A stretch of DNA of 64,000 bases, taken from contig CM043865.1 of NCBI GenBank assembly GCA_023846275.1, positions 7,614,068 through 7,678,067 on the forward strand. The letters are read 5' to 3'. Below are positions 1 to 11,600 of this stretch, piece by piece. The notes below the pieces were generated by a model, which had not been told where the DNA came from, did not search any database, and was given only the letters and a program-made list of their open reading frames with translations. Positions within the stretch are counted from its first letter, which is position 1. Each line of letters starts with the position of its first letter. Source of the DNA: Vanilla planifolia (Eukaryota > Streptophyta > Magnoliopsida > Asparagales > Orchidaceae). The translations under genes and the position numbers were made by a program.

Positions 1-1798
1 AAAAATCTTTGATAAAAAAAGGAAAGAAGTGCCAATCAAGGATGAGAAAAAAGACCAAAAAACATCCTCAATATTTCTTCAACAATCACCAATTGCCTCC
101 ATCCATAATCAATCATCCTCATGACCTCTACAAGAACTCACACATCCTAAGAAGGAAACAAGCTATACTATAAGCCCTTAGAGCCTTGTAATCTCAACAA
201 TTAGTGAAAGCCTTCAAAGTCTTGCAAATTTTATGAGAATCATGTCACAACAAAGAGCATTACCAACAACTTCAAAAACATATCAAAAGACTTCTTAAAA
301 ATGACTAAGTGTTGCAATTTTGACTCAAGAACGAGTTAGTGTTGAGGAAAAGTTAAGTGCTAGCACAACTAATATTGGGAAACAACTGGAAATTGCAAGA
401 GTTGCATTGTCAAGATATACCAAAGAAAAGAAGCCTCTCAACATCATCAATGCCAATAGTGCTAATATGCTAAAGTGTAGTAGTTCTATCCTAATCACAC
501 TCAATTCTAAGAACCTTCTAGTGCAAAGAAATCCAATTGATGACACCATTGTCATCATAGTAATCAAAGCAAATATAGAGGAGTATAAGATCTTGTTAAC
601 ATTAATAACTTAGCTAATGTGCTTTTCTTTAACAAACTCAAGAGAACGAGACTTGGTTGATGTTTGTTGATTTGTACATGGGGAGCTCTTGTCGAATTCT
701 TTAAAAAGGTGGCATAACTTTAAGGGCACAAGCACAGTACAAATTGACACTATGGATAAGAGTAGTTCATCATGCATATGTCGTATTTCTAGGTTGTGAA
801 TGTGGTTTTGGTCCATAATGCAATGGTTGAGAAGGGTACCTTGAATAAGTATGATGCAACATCAATCAAATTTCAAACAATGAGTATTACTCAGGATACC
901 CTTCTCAACCAAAGGCTTATTCATCAATGCCAACAATACCTCAACACATTGGCTAGGTTTGCGATAACATGGCAATGAACTTAGTTGCAATTGAGGAGGT
1001 CAAATAATAAGCAAATGCTTGCTACAAACTCATTTTGTTACTTTGGCATCTAGAAAATTTAGATGGGAAGGATCTTAACGAGATCCATGAAGCCTAACAT
1101 GACTAGCTTGCAACAACTTCGACAATACCCTTAGCCGCCAAACTATTCTAGAAGCATCATTTTAGGGTAAAAAATGTTGGTCTAACATTTCCTATGTTCA
1201 CTTAATTATTTCCTCTTTGATTGGCCCAAAACTAGTTCCTTAAGGCCATGACTAGCTATCCTTATCATAGCTCAAGTGATGAGCTTATGACAAACTTTTT
1301 GTTTTAAAATTTTTTATCTAAATTACATTTCCTCTTCATACATTTTATACTCTATTCATACTCAATTAACTTTTTTCATCCTACATCAATGAAATATAAA
1401 GATTTCGAAGAGAAATAGATGGAAGGACAAGAAATTGGGAAAGAAGAGCTAAAATTTCTCTAAGCTAATCAAAGGAGATTTACAAAAGTAGATAAAACCT
1501 TAGTAAGAATACACCTTTACAACATAAGGATTACAAGAGTTGAAAATGAATGAATGAATGCTTTCTACTCCTTGGGAAACCTTATCTATAGCTTTCAATA
1601 CGAAGGAAATTTACACCAACAAATTAATTTTAAAGTAAAAGATAAGTACAAAACAAGATATATCTAAATCAATTTTACAAAGATCAAAGTTTCAAAATCT
1701 AAATACTCAATTATCTCCTCTAGATGGTGAATGAAGCTGTTGAAGATCTAGAATCATCTTGTTTTATTCAAATATAAGCTTTTGGATGAGGTTCAACA
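1..1798. other. AT-rich unassigned stretch
   Basis: AT-rich sequence with no domain I recognise. The longest open frame (about 97 codons at 320-613 on the plus strand, opening on TTG) has no recognisable motif, and frames on both strands are interrupted. Base composition resembles the transposon debris elsewhere in the window, so it may be internal sequence of an old retroelement. It could equally lie inside a long intron of the minus-strand gene whose first exon is at 4568-4726. Confidence 0.4.
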
Positions 1799-2190
1799 AT
1801 GTTAGATTTGAGAAAGAATAGTTTTGAAATTACATATCACATTGGTTTAGCTCAGTTGGATAGTCCATTTGAGCTAATTATATTGTTTGATGGCTCAATC
1901 AGACAATTATCAACTTCTACTACTCCAGGTGCCAAACACCGTCCCTTAGGAGGATTGTCAGATCAATTTGATCAGACAATTTGATTGGAAATTGGACAAT
2001 CTGATGCAAACTATTGAATCGATGATTGCCTTTACCTGCATCTAATCCAAAATCTACCTTTCAGCACATGATCTATTGGGCTTATCGAATGGTGCAATTA
2101 GTTGAAAATAATTTTCCTTCAAATTTTTTTCATTATTTTGAAGCATTTTTCTAAGTCTTTTTTTTTCGAGGGTAAGGGCACATAGTTTGA
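1799..2190. repeat. LTR-like AT-rich repeat fragment
   Basis: This stretch has many short inverted motifs built on GAT, ATC and CAATTTGA words, for example around 1950-2010 where GATCAATTTGATCAGACAA runs into a near-copy of itself. The style matches other presumed LTR segments at about 10.4, 14.2, 38.4 and 58.3 kb. No terminal TG...CA pair or target duplication could be fixed, so assignment to an LTR is inference. Confidence 0.25.
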
Positions 2191-2770
2191 AATTGGCCCA
2201 TAACTATTCTTCTAATCATCACTTCATCACCTATCCCACCACTTCCCTCTTTGTGTTTTATTTTCTATTCACCCTATCTCAAGCTCATGTATGCAAAACT
2301 TTTAGAAATGGAGTACTTTCTTTCTATGCTCCTCTTGCCTAAGAAATTTTCTAACAATCTCAGCAAAATTTCTAAATGATTCTAAGTAAAACAGCTAAAA
2401 ATGATCTCTAAAATTTATATAAATAATGATTTTGTGTAAGCACTATAATTAGCAATTTTTGCGTACTAAACAAGCACTATAATTGGCCTATGACTAATCT
2501 TCTAATCATCACTTCATCACCCATCCCACCACTTCCCTCTTTGTGTTTTATTTTCTATTCACTCTTTCTCAAGATCATGTATGCAAAACATTTAGAAATG
2601 GAGTACTTTCTTTCTATGCTCCTCTTGCCTAAGAAGTTTTCTAACAATCTCAGCAAAATTTCTAAATGATTCTAAGTAAAAACAGCTAAAAATGATCTCT
2701 AAAATTTATATAAATAATGATTTTGTGTAAGCACTATAATTAGCAATTTTTGCATACTAAACAAGTACTA
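2191..2770. repeat. Tandem duplication, 290-bp unit, two copies
   Basis: Two head-to-tail copies, 2191-2480 and 2481-2770. Each begins AATTGGCC and ends near a TACTAAACAAG word. They differ by only a handful of substitutions and a single-base indel in an A-run. The copies contain no open frame. The close match in an otherwise decayed neighbourhood points to a recent local duplication. Confidence 0.9.
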
Positions 2771-4351
2771 ATTGACATGAAACAAAACAAATTCTTTCCT
2801 CATAAGTTACATGGTTTATAGTTTGCTTGCTTGGGCCTAAGAAGTGGGTGTTTAGGGAGTCCCAAGTTACACTAATAAACATGTCCATAAATTCTATAAA
2901 ACCCTAGTGTTTGAGTCATTTCCCCAACGAAGCATCCTCCTATTGATTCAAAATTTTGCAAACTCTAAGAGCAATTATAAAGCAAAAAATATCATGCTTT
3001 GGGTCACCAAAAAATTTAAATTCTATCCTCCACTTCAATTTCTTCCTCCCCAAAACAAATATTTGGAATAGATTACATACTTTTCATCTCTTAACCACTT
3101 AGTTTCTCCCTTTTTTTCCGCCAACACCACCATTATTTCTAGATCATCATCATTGCTACATCAATGAACCCTATACCTTCAATCCTTCACCTTTATATGT
3201 TTGTATTTCACAAGCTAAAATCTTCTACTCATTTTAATTTTTTTCATCAACAAACAACATAACAAAAACATTGTTTTTATTTCAACTAACCTACTTAGAT
3301 TCTATTTATCACATCCACATCAATATTTAATCATTTTGGAGTATATTCTGAATACAAAAAATATCAAATCCTTATATATTTTATGATCACAACTTGTAAT
3401 CTCTATATCACTTCAACTCCTAACATTAAAGTTGCAATCCATATATATAGTTTAAGATCTACAATGATAAGACCCCTTAGACTCTAAGGATAGCATTAGT
3501 TACATTTTACCATTCTTCAGTGCTATAAAAAAGTATTGTCAAAAGCAAACGTCATACATTATACATTTTATCTTGAAATTGACTAGAAAAACATTCATAA
3601 ATAATATGTAAAGATAAAACAAATAATTACATAGCCTTCCATTTACAATAAAATGATCCTTTCACAAAACTTATTCCATGAAAACCTATTATAAACTTAC
3701 CAATATGATAGTTTCTTTTGTTTAGAACAAAGAAAAAGTATATACAAATAATGTCCCCATTAGCTTATGCTATTCATTGCAACTGGTGTTCGTCATCTAC
3801 TTTACATGTGAGAGAAGCTTTCAGCAAAAAAAAAACTTGTTCAATGCATCATGGGAGTATGTTGAAAATATCTATTTTTTATATGCCTATACCTCAACTA
3901 AATGTTCAATGGAGATCAAGAAGAATGCATCTCTGAATGTGCTTCCGAGTGCTCTAAGGAGAATAGTAATGGGACAGTTCAAACCATGACCTCTATGTTT
4001 TTATGCAGATTGCTTGCATTAAGTAAACTGAATGTGTTAACACCTAATCCCAGCCAGCCAAGAATGTTGCGGTAATGCGGTTGAGCTTTGTACTGATCTT
4101 TAACGTATAAGTCAACGTTTTGGCAACAGTATTAGTCTACACATCTATACAATTCTGACGAACTAACAAAATATACCTAAATCAGACCTGTAAATCAGTA
4201 TCCAACAAAAACTGTTCCGGTCTGGTATTATTTAATTAAGAACTTGGGTTAAAGGGAAAGGATTCCAGACCAGTGAACCTTCACCTACCAGTCAAGAAAA
4301 AGACATTACTTTTCAGCATGAAAGAATCCTATTCACCAAATAGACAATCGG
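2771..4351. other. Non-coding stretch, possible intron or 3' flank of the 4.7-kb gene
   Basis: AT-rich, with only short open frames. If the exon at 4568-4726 is spliced, this stretch lies in its first intron or beyond, because transcription runs towards lower coordinates. I looked on the minus strand for the expected continuation of that protein family and did not find it. A short plus-strand frame at 3898-4077 is treated as unproven. Confidence 0.35.
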
Positions 4352-4567
4352 TTAAAGCAATTCAACAAAGCAGTCACAGAAGAAATAAGATAGCAAAGCT
4401 AACCAGAAAAATAAACTACTGTGGAAGGAAAATAGCAACTGAAGAAAAAAAATTTCGATCATCAAAATAAAAACCTCCGAAATCGGATCAGAAACAGAAG
4501 GATGAACCCTCCGCATAAAAATTTCCAAACAAAAATATGAGAGGTTTATGTGACATGGAAGACGGAC

Positions 4568-4726
4568 CAAGGCATGGCGCTCGCCAGCCTGGAAGGCGAG
4601 CTTCTGCTGGCTCATGGCCTGGGTATAGATCTGTGACAGAGAATTCGCGGCGCTGCAGAAGGTTGAGTACATGGTCCGATCTACCTCGTCTAGCCTCGAA
4701 GCATCCGATTTCCTCTTCTTCGCCAT
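4568..4726 (-). CDS. First exon of a conserved plant protein of unknown function
   Basis: The exon starts at ATG 4726 and reads MAKKRKSDASRLDEV at its N terminus, then a stretch ending FQAGERHAL. I recognise this N terminus from a conserved plant protein family of unknown function that normally continues from the same point with a short predicted helical segment. A basic KKRK patch at residues 3-6 could be a nuclear signal. After codon 53 (TTG, 4568) the frame turns into T-rich, hydrophobic, non-family sequence until a stop at 4352. I therefore infer a splice donor at or just after this point (GTCCGT, a weak donor). GC-rich sequence upstream (4740-4900) fits a promoter and leader. Later exons were not found in the window; they may lie beyond a long intron past position 1, or the locus may be a fragment. 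The family assignment is from memory and the exon end is approximate. Confidence 0.6.
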
Positions 4727-4739
4727 CACCCTCAAAATT

Positions 4740-4930
4740 TCAATAAAGGCTAAAGCCTAGAATAAGGCCTTCCTTCCCCTCCGCGCCAAGCAAGCCGTTC
4801 GAGAAAGCCCGAAAGCCGCAAGAAGACGGCGAGGAGAGGAGGGAAAGCTCTGAGTTTCGTTTTACCGGATGCCAGGAGGGGAGAGGTCTGCCTGTAGATG
4901 CTATGAATCTGCTACATTTTAACTGAAGGG
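4740..4930 (-). promoter_or_regulatory. GC-rich leader/promoter of the 4.7-kb gene
   Basis: About 190 bases of GC-rich, purine-biased sequence lie immediately upstream of the ATG at 4726. Beyond about 4930 the sequence reverts abruptly to AT-rich transposon material. No clear TATA box was seen. The composition and position fit a 5' leader and core promoter. Confidence 0.35.
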
Positions 4931-5169
4931 TACTGCTTTCTTCTTTAAAAGTATTAAAAAAGGAGTTTTGAAAAACAAAATACGAAATAAAAATTAAAAA
5001 AATTAAAATTAATTTTTGAAATAAAAGACAAGTCCAATGACTTCAACAAAAAATATATTTTTTAATTATATTAATTAACAATAATAATAACCAATCTTAA
5101 TCATATTAGGTGGGAGTACATATGTATCTTAATTACAAGGTTTAGGTCGTGTGTTAATGAAGAATTAAA
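4931..5169. other. AT-rich junction with no recognised coding
   Basis: AT-rich sequence between the GC-rich leader and the first recognisable gypsy RNase H residues. No protein similarity was seen in any frame. The 5' end of the gypsy remnant (gag, protease, RT) is missing here, so the element was truncated or deleted before this point. Confidence 0.3.
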
Positions 5170-6828
5170 TACTGATTATATAAGCATCTTGACAACTAAA
5201 ATCTCATGTAAAAATTATCTAATTCATGAATTAGAGTTAGAAGTTATAATATTTGTTTTAAAATCTAGAAACATTATTATATGGAGTTAAGTTCATAGAC
5301 AATTAAAGTTTAAAATTTAATTTTAATAAAAAAATAATTGAATTTGAGATAAAAACATTTGTTGAAATTTATTAAATGTTATGATATGAAAATTATTTAT
5401 CATCTTAGAAGAGTTAATATAGTTGTAGATTCTCTAAGTAGGAAGACAAGTGCTAATAGCATTTTTATCTATAAAGAATGAAAACAATTAATATTTGAAA
5501 TAAAAAAGTTATAATTAGAGACAAGTGTCTAAAGAAACATTACATTGTTAACACATTTATCAATAAGATTAGATTTGTTATAGTCCATAAAGGAAGATCA
5601 TACTAAGGATCCAGAGTTATAAAAGTTAATCCAAAATGTGAAAAACTAACGAGAATTTTATTTTTTAAGTTACACTAAAGTGAAATATTTAAATTCTAAG
5701 GTAGATTGTGTTTACTTGAGCATTAGTAGTTAAAGAGTTATTAATAAAGGAAACACATAATTTTAAGCATTTGGTTCGTCTTAAGGAAAATAAAATGTAT
5801 CGAGAATTATTACGAAGATATTAGTGACTAAAGTTTAAAAGTAATATTTCAAATTGTGTTAGAAAATATTTATATTGTCAACAAGTTAAATAAGAACAAT
5901 AAAAACCTAGGAGACTATTATTGCCTTCACTTATTTCATTTATGTGTAATTGTTTATATATTAACTAAGTTTGCTCATTTTGATGTTACCAAAAAAAACT
6001 TAATAAAAAGTTTAGCTAAAATTTATATGAATCAAATAATTAAATTATATGTTGTACCAAAAGTTATCATTTTAGATAAAGATTTTAAATTCATTTGAGA
6101 TTTTTGTGAAGTGTGCATCATGGTTTTGATACAAGCCTAAATTTGAGTATAACTTTTCATCATCTAACATATAAGAAAACCACGAGAACCATTACAAATT
6201 TGGAAGATTTTATTGAGACTTTGTATTTTAGATTTTGGAGGAGATTAAGAGATCTGTGAAATTTTCTTATGCTTACAATTACCAATCTAATATCAAAATG
6301 GCATCGTATAAAAAACTATGTAAAAGAAGATGCCAGTCACCCCTATTTTGAAATAAAAAAAAGAAAGAGTTTTTATTTGGTCTTGAATTTATTTAAGAGG
6401 CTACTTAAAAGTTAAAAATTATTCAAGATAGGTTGAAAATAGCTCAAGCTAAATAGAAATAATATTTTTATCTAAAATATTAATTGATAAAGTTCTTGGA
6501 AGGAGAGCATATATTTATTAAAGTTAATCCAACTAGATGCATCATAAGATTTGGGAAGTTAGGAAAATTAACGCCCAAGTTCATTGGATCTTCCTAAGGT
6601 TTGGAAAGAGTAGGATAATGAGAGTAAAACATTTCTTTATAACATTAATTATTAGATATTCATAATATATTTCATGTATCATATTTAGGAAAAATATATT
6701 CTAAATCTTTCTTATGTTATCAAGTATATAAATCTAGATATTGGAATTCAAGTAAATTTTTTTTGAAGTAGACATAATATATATTATATCAAAAAGGCCA
6801 AGCCATACACGTGTTACAAGATGGATCC

Positions 6829-7317
6829 TCAAGGAGAATCGAACATGAAATCAGACAACATAAGCTTAAGCAGGGGCTTGGGGAGGGAATCCCAAGGGGC
6901 CCATATAAACTCATTGAGGCAAGCCGCACGAGCAATCCAGTTGGCTGGCGTGTTCCCTTCTCTATAGATGTGGGTAAACCGGACAGCCTCCAGACCCCTG
7001 GCAAACTGAATAGTCTCAGCAAAAGCCCCCTCCACTGGCGAGTGGGAGATCATCTCGCGCACCACCTGGAGCGCCGACATCGAGTCGGCTTGGAATTCCA
7101 CAGCCCGGTACTGGGGAAGGGATTCCTTCAGCATATTAAGGGCCAGAAGTATAGCTTGGGCTTCCATCATGTCCACGGCCTGGGAGAACATCCTCTTGCT
7201 AGCCACCAGAAGAAGCCTTCCCATGCAATCTCTAACGATCATGCCAAGACCAGCAATAGAGTCACCAACCGCAGCATCGCAATTAACTTTTATCCATCCT
7301 GTTGGGGGGGAAGCCAA
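6829..7317 (-). pseudogene. LINE RNase H domain
   Basis: A stop-free stretch of about 160 codons carrying a type I RNase H fold as found at the C terminus of many plant LINE ORF2 proteins. Visible landmarks are the first Asp in KVNCDAAVGD, the Glu in MMEAQAILLAL, the Asp in FQADSMSAL and the late RxGNxxANWIA segment. The domain would degrade the RNA strand of the RNA/DNA hybrid during target-primed reverse transcription. It is separated from the upstream ORF part by a frameshift in a C homopolymer, so it is not expressed as part of an intact ORF2. It is better preserved than any gypsy domain in the window. Confidence 0.8.
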
Positions 7318-7635
7318 CTGTGCATAACAAGAAAGTCCGAAGAGTTGTCAGGATTCCTGCTGGACATGGATGAATAGAAGATATGTCGGTTAAGTGCAGT
7401 ATTCACATCGATCTTGATCATCCGGATTAGCGAGCTCGGCAAAGGCACCGGGTTGTTGTGCCTGGTAGCGTTCCTCCTTATCCAGATGTAATACATCGTG
7501 GTGGCTAACGTGGCGCAATGCCTCACCCCGTCACCACGGTGCGCATTTGGGCAAGCCAACAAACCGGAAGAGCCGGTCAATGAACAGTGTCCCGGTGCCC
7601 GTGGACTGGCCCAGCACAGTCAATGCCTCGCGAGC

Positions 7636-8373
7636 CTAGCGGTCAACCCAGAGGTCTTGGGCCCGCGAGCGGCAATCCCAGAATGCATGCTGCATGGTCT
7701 CCTCTGCCGCGCAGCACAGCTGATAGATGGAGTCTCGGCATAACCCCCTTCGGGCTAGCCACGCCGCCGTAGGGAGGAACTCGCCGGCGACCCTCCACAT
7801 GAAAATACAAACCCTGGGCGTAGCTTTAATCTTATAGATTCCACGCATCTCCTCCATTGGCCATCTGTCATCCCGCCTGCTGGACTTCAAAGCATTGTAA
7901 ACAATGCTCATGTAAATCTGGTCGCAGTCAACCTGTGCCTTCTCGGTGTGCGTTTGGAGCAGAACATCCTGGGCAGACTCCAGAGCTCTCGGAAGGTGCA
8001 AGGTCCGGTCAGGGAGCTCCTCGCTCGGCCAAGTGCGGATGACATCCATATTCCAGTTCCCGGCAACCGTGATGCATTCAGCGACGCTGGCCGGCCATTG
8101 TGAATACATATTGATGAAAGTCGGCCAGCAGTAGAGAGGGATGACGCCAAGCCAGTTGTCCTCAGCGAACCGCCCCGTCCGCCCGTCGCTGATGCGCCAG
8201 ACGAAGAAGGAAATTGCCTCCGGCATCGCCCCGAGCACCATTTTGCACATAAAGGATGCATTGTGGGGGACCTTCATTAGCAGGTCATTCAGGGAGTACT
8301 TCCTCCTCATGGTGTCAACCCAGAAGCTGACTTCACGATTGAGTATACATTTGCATTTGTCCATTTGGAGCAC
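7636..8373 (-). pseudogene. LINE ORF2 fragment, post-RT / zf-RVT-like region
   Basis: An open stretch of about 245 codons starting within the element (8373) with no true initiator context. It has aromatic-rich LINE signatures (SFFVWRISDGRTGRFAEDNW, WPMEEMRGIYKIKATPR) and a terminal Cys/His/Trp cluster (LCCAAEETMQHAFWDC) characteristic of the putative zinc-binding region after plant LINE reverse transcriptase. It ends at a TAG just after a WVDR word. Upstream RT is missing because the insertion was 5'-truncated. It has no host function. Confidence 0.75.
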
Positions 8374-8612
8374 TCGGTGCCAGATGCAAAGGTTACAGAG
8401 GCCAAGCCCGCCCTAATTCCTTAAATTTAACTTATCTAGAAATACAAGTGCTAATCTTAGAGATAAGAGAGAAGGTGCAAAGAAATGTGGCTATTCCAAT
8501 GATAAGATTATTATGAAAAGATCAAGTAGAAAGAGAAGCCACTTATGATGTAAAAACTAAGATGTTCAAATAGTATCCAAAGCTTTTTAAAATTTTTACA
8601 TAAAAATTTTCT

Positions 8613-11600
8613 AGAGGGAAAAATTATAATAACCAATCCTTCACCATGCATAATATGTTACAAAACTCTAAAATTAAGCCAACATAGCTATACCATTATA
8701 TGTTTTAAGGTCATAAATTTAATTCTTAGAGATGTGATATTTATATATTAAATAATAATAATTTTATGTGATCTTGGGAAGCATGATTTTAAACATAGTA
8801 ACAATTTTATTTGAGTATACTAACAAATAAAGATCTTTAAGAAATATTTAATGGTATAAAATTTATAATTTTTAAAAGTTTGGATAATTAGTTATAAATG
8901 ATGTAAAAACTAATGTGCAAATCTCACAAGAAATGAGTAAATTATGGGTTTTAAAATAATTTTTACTACTAAGAAATTAACTTATTTTTTAAATATTAGT
9001 TAAAAAATAATTTCATGTTAGTTAAAAACTTTGATTTATAAATATGTTAATTTATAATTTTTATGATTAAGAAAATTGAAAATAAAAATTGAAATGGTAT
9101 ACCAAAATTTTTAGGTGATTAGATTCAAACTAAAACCTATATCCACTCTCAGTCGTAGTTGAAAAAAATTTATTAGTAAAGGAGTTATAACTTAAGATTT
9201 TTTTACTAGCTCATCTCTAAACTACTTGTAGTTTTTTTTATGATTTATCTCTAACCTATTAGTTTTTGTGGGTTCAACGACAACCCGGGCTTTTACGAGC
9301 TAAATCTCAACTCGATTTTTTATTAGATCAAATCGAACTTAAGCTTTTCTAATACTGGTCACCCAACTTAAAAGACAAACAAAAATACAACCAGAAATAA
9401 GTTTTAATAAAAATATATAAATTTTTCTATACTTGTTGATAAATATAAAAAGATACCAAAAAACTCAAAATTATGAAAAGAATTAAAAAATGAAAGCTTA
9501 GAAGAATTAAGTTTAATTGGAAGAATTTGAATTTTCAAATAGTCATAAACCGTAAATGCTGTAAGGAAAAATTTATACTAGTAGAATATAATTCAAGCCT
9601 ATTCATTTACTAAATCAAGGAGATGATTAAACAATTTGGATGCCTGAATATGATTTGAAATTGATATGATAGAAGAGCACCTTAAAATCAATAAGATAAC
9701 ATTCTATTTCATAATAAAAGAAAGCCTCATCAAAGTTGACATACATGTCTTCAATCCTTGAAGCTTGTTGATCACTCCAAGGGGCTTTGAAGACCACTAG
9801 TTTATCATCCTCAAAGTGTATAGTTTGTTATTTACATATAAACTTATTTTACAATAAATAAACTTATCAGAATAAAATACTAAATATTTAAGACTTGATT
9901 CATCAAATACAAAGGTGACTCAATAATAAATTTTTAAAGAGAGAAGGATATATATATATATATAATTTTTGAAAACTTAGAAGACTTTTTTATAAATTTG
10001 TAACTTAATTTTTGCCACCTCAACTAAGATGAATTTGAATGAGATTTGTCATTATGTTAAACTATTAGGTAAGTGAAAAAAATAAAAAGAAAGTGAGGAC
10101 ATAAGAGAGAGGTTAAAATTGGCTAAGTGAAGAGGCAAAGGTAGAGATTGGAGAAGGAAGGAAGAAGAGTAGGGAAAAAGGAGCAAACCATTATAGAAGA
10201 GTGAAACCATCCTATTATAGCATGAAGGAAGAACTTAGGAGCAAGAGAAAGAGGAGAATAATAAATATAACATGAGAAAATTAAATTAATTATAAATAAT
10301 TAAGAAAGTATCAAGAATTTGTTTTTGTTGTATTAAGTTAAATTTTGTTTTATGAAAATAGAAGTATAGTCAGATTGTGGCTTGAAAAAGAGGTTTAGTT
10401 TTGTACAATATATTTAAACTAGTTGAAATAAGAAATTAACCAGTTCATTTAGGCATTGTATAAGTATTAATAAAGTGATTATATGATATGATGACTGTAG
10501 TCCTACTGGATGATGTGTGGTAAGTAGGTGCAATTGAGCAAGCTATAACACTATAAAAGTGCTAAGGTTTGATTGTGCTTGAATAATGGTTTAAGCAACT
10601 TATGGAAGGACTAAAAGTGGTCATTGTACTATACAAGTATAATAGTCATTAAATAAGACTAGTTGACTAGAAGGAGGATTGTAATCATGCAATATGATTG
10701 GATGATCATACTATATGATCACTATAGAATAGAGGGTCATGAAGTGGATTGTATGAGTTTAGTAATTGAACATTGATTATAATGGATGATCTTAGTGATC
10801 ATATCATATGATAGTTGAGAATGGTGAAGATGCAAGGAGTATGGCTGATCATGTTATACAATTAGATAATCGTATAGGTATGATGCCTACAATGACATAT
10901 GGGAATAAAATGAAATTATTAAGGTTAAAATAAATGAAAAATATCTATTAGTTACATATTAAGGATTATACAAGAATTATTATATATTTATGACATTCTC
11001 AAAAATATTAAAAAGAAAGAGAGTGGTGAAAGAGTTCTCATCTCATATTTAAATTAATAAATTTAATAATTATGATATAAATATATCATTAAATTAATTA
11101 TTAGTTTATTTACAAAATTAAAATATTTTTCTCATGTTTTTTTTTATTATGTAATATGGATATTTGTCATGATAATTAATATAAAAATATGAAATATTAA
11201 AAATATAACAAGTGAAAATGTAATAAAATAATGAGAATCGATTTGTTGAGATATTATCCTCATCTTACATGATTTGGTATATGTCTTAAGGTCATATCTT
11301 ATAGGTGTCATGACATCATTATATGTATACTACTAATACTTTGTATAGGATTATATTATATAAGACTAAAGGTCATATCTGACAGGTGATTATAGGTATA
11401 ATTTTAAAGGTCATATTAATTTGGTTGAATGCTAATAAGAGGTTATTGAAATACACATATCATTGTAATTGAATCTAGAGGATAATGACCAAAATAGAAT
11501 TTGGCATTGAACATATAAAATATTAGGAGCGAGAATTAAAAAAATAGAAAATTTATGATTACATCAATTTGGGTTTTCTTATTTGCATAGTTTTTTTATC

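Larger units (their letters stand above)
6757..8412 (-). mobile_element. 5'-truncated non-LTR retrotransposon (LINE) with zf-RVT-like region and RNase H
   Basis: GC-rich insertion inside the AT-rich gypsy remnant. On the minus strand, 8373-7636 encodes the region after reverse transcriptase: words ATPRVCIFMWRVAGEFLP and a C/H-rich stretch ending AFWDCRSR, typical of the zf-RVT segment of plant LINEs. After stops near 7633 and 7585 the frame continues at 7580-7290. It then shifts at a run of seven C residues (minus strand, about 7303-7309) into a plant-LINE RNase H domain at 7317-6829 (KVNCDAAVGD, MMEAQAILLAL, FQADSMSAL, HIYREGNTPANWIA; the D, E, D and later D catalytic positions are present). 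A T-run at 6757-6764 on the plus strand is the poly(A) tail. RT and endonuclease are absent, so the copy is 5'-truncated. Imperfect flanking words (AATTCAAGTAAATTT and AATTCCTTAAATTT) may be target-site duplications. Confidence 0.85.
5170..8612 (+). mobile_element. Degenerate Ty3/gypsy pol remnant, split by a LINE
   Basis: Frames must be joined by eye across many stops. In order they match a Ty3/gypsy polyprotein: RNase H end (about 5180-5450, with the words NYLIHELELE and VVDSLSRK, cf. the usual VADALSRK), integrase zinc-binding and core region (about 5500-6480), then the integrase C-terminal segment at 6480-6620 (words GEHIFIKVNPTR and RFGKLGKL). The frame is then interrupted by a minus-strand LINE at about 6757-8412. 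It resumes at 8417-8612 with chromodomain-side words such as IPMIRLL and QYPKLF. There are many stops at former W, Q and R codons. The segment order is direct evidence for the family; clade and LTR limits are not resolved. Confidence 0.8.

Noticed and set aside
6811..7377. Plus-strand 188-codon frame and several others at 6.8-8.4 kb
   Set aside because: Antisense shadows of the GC-rich LINE ORF2; the minus-strand readings carry the RNase H and zf-RVT-like motifs.
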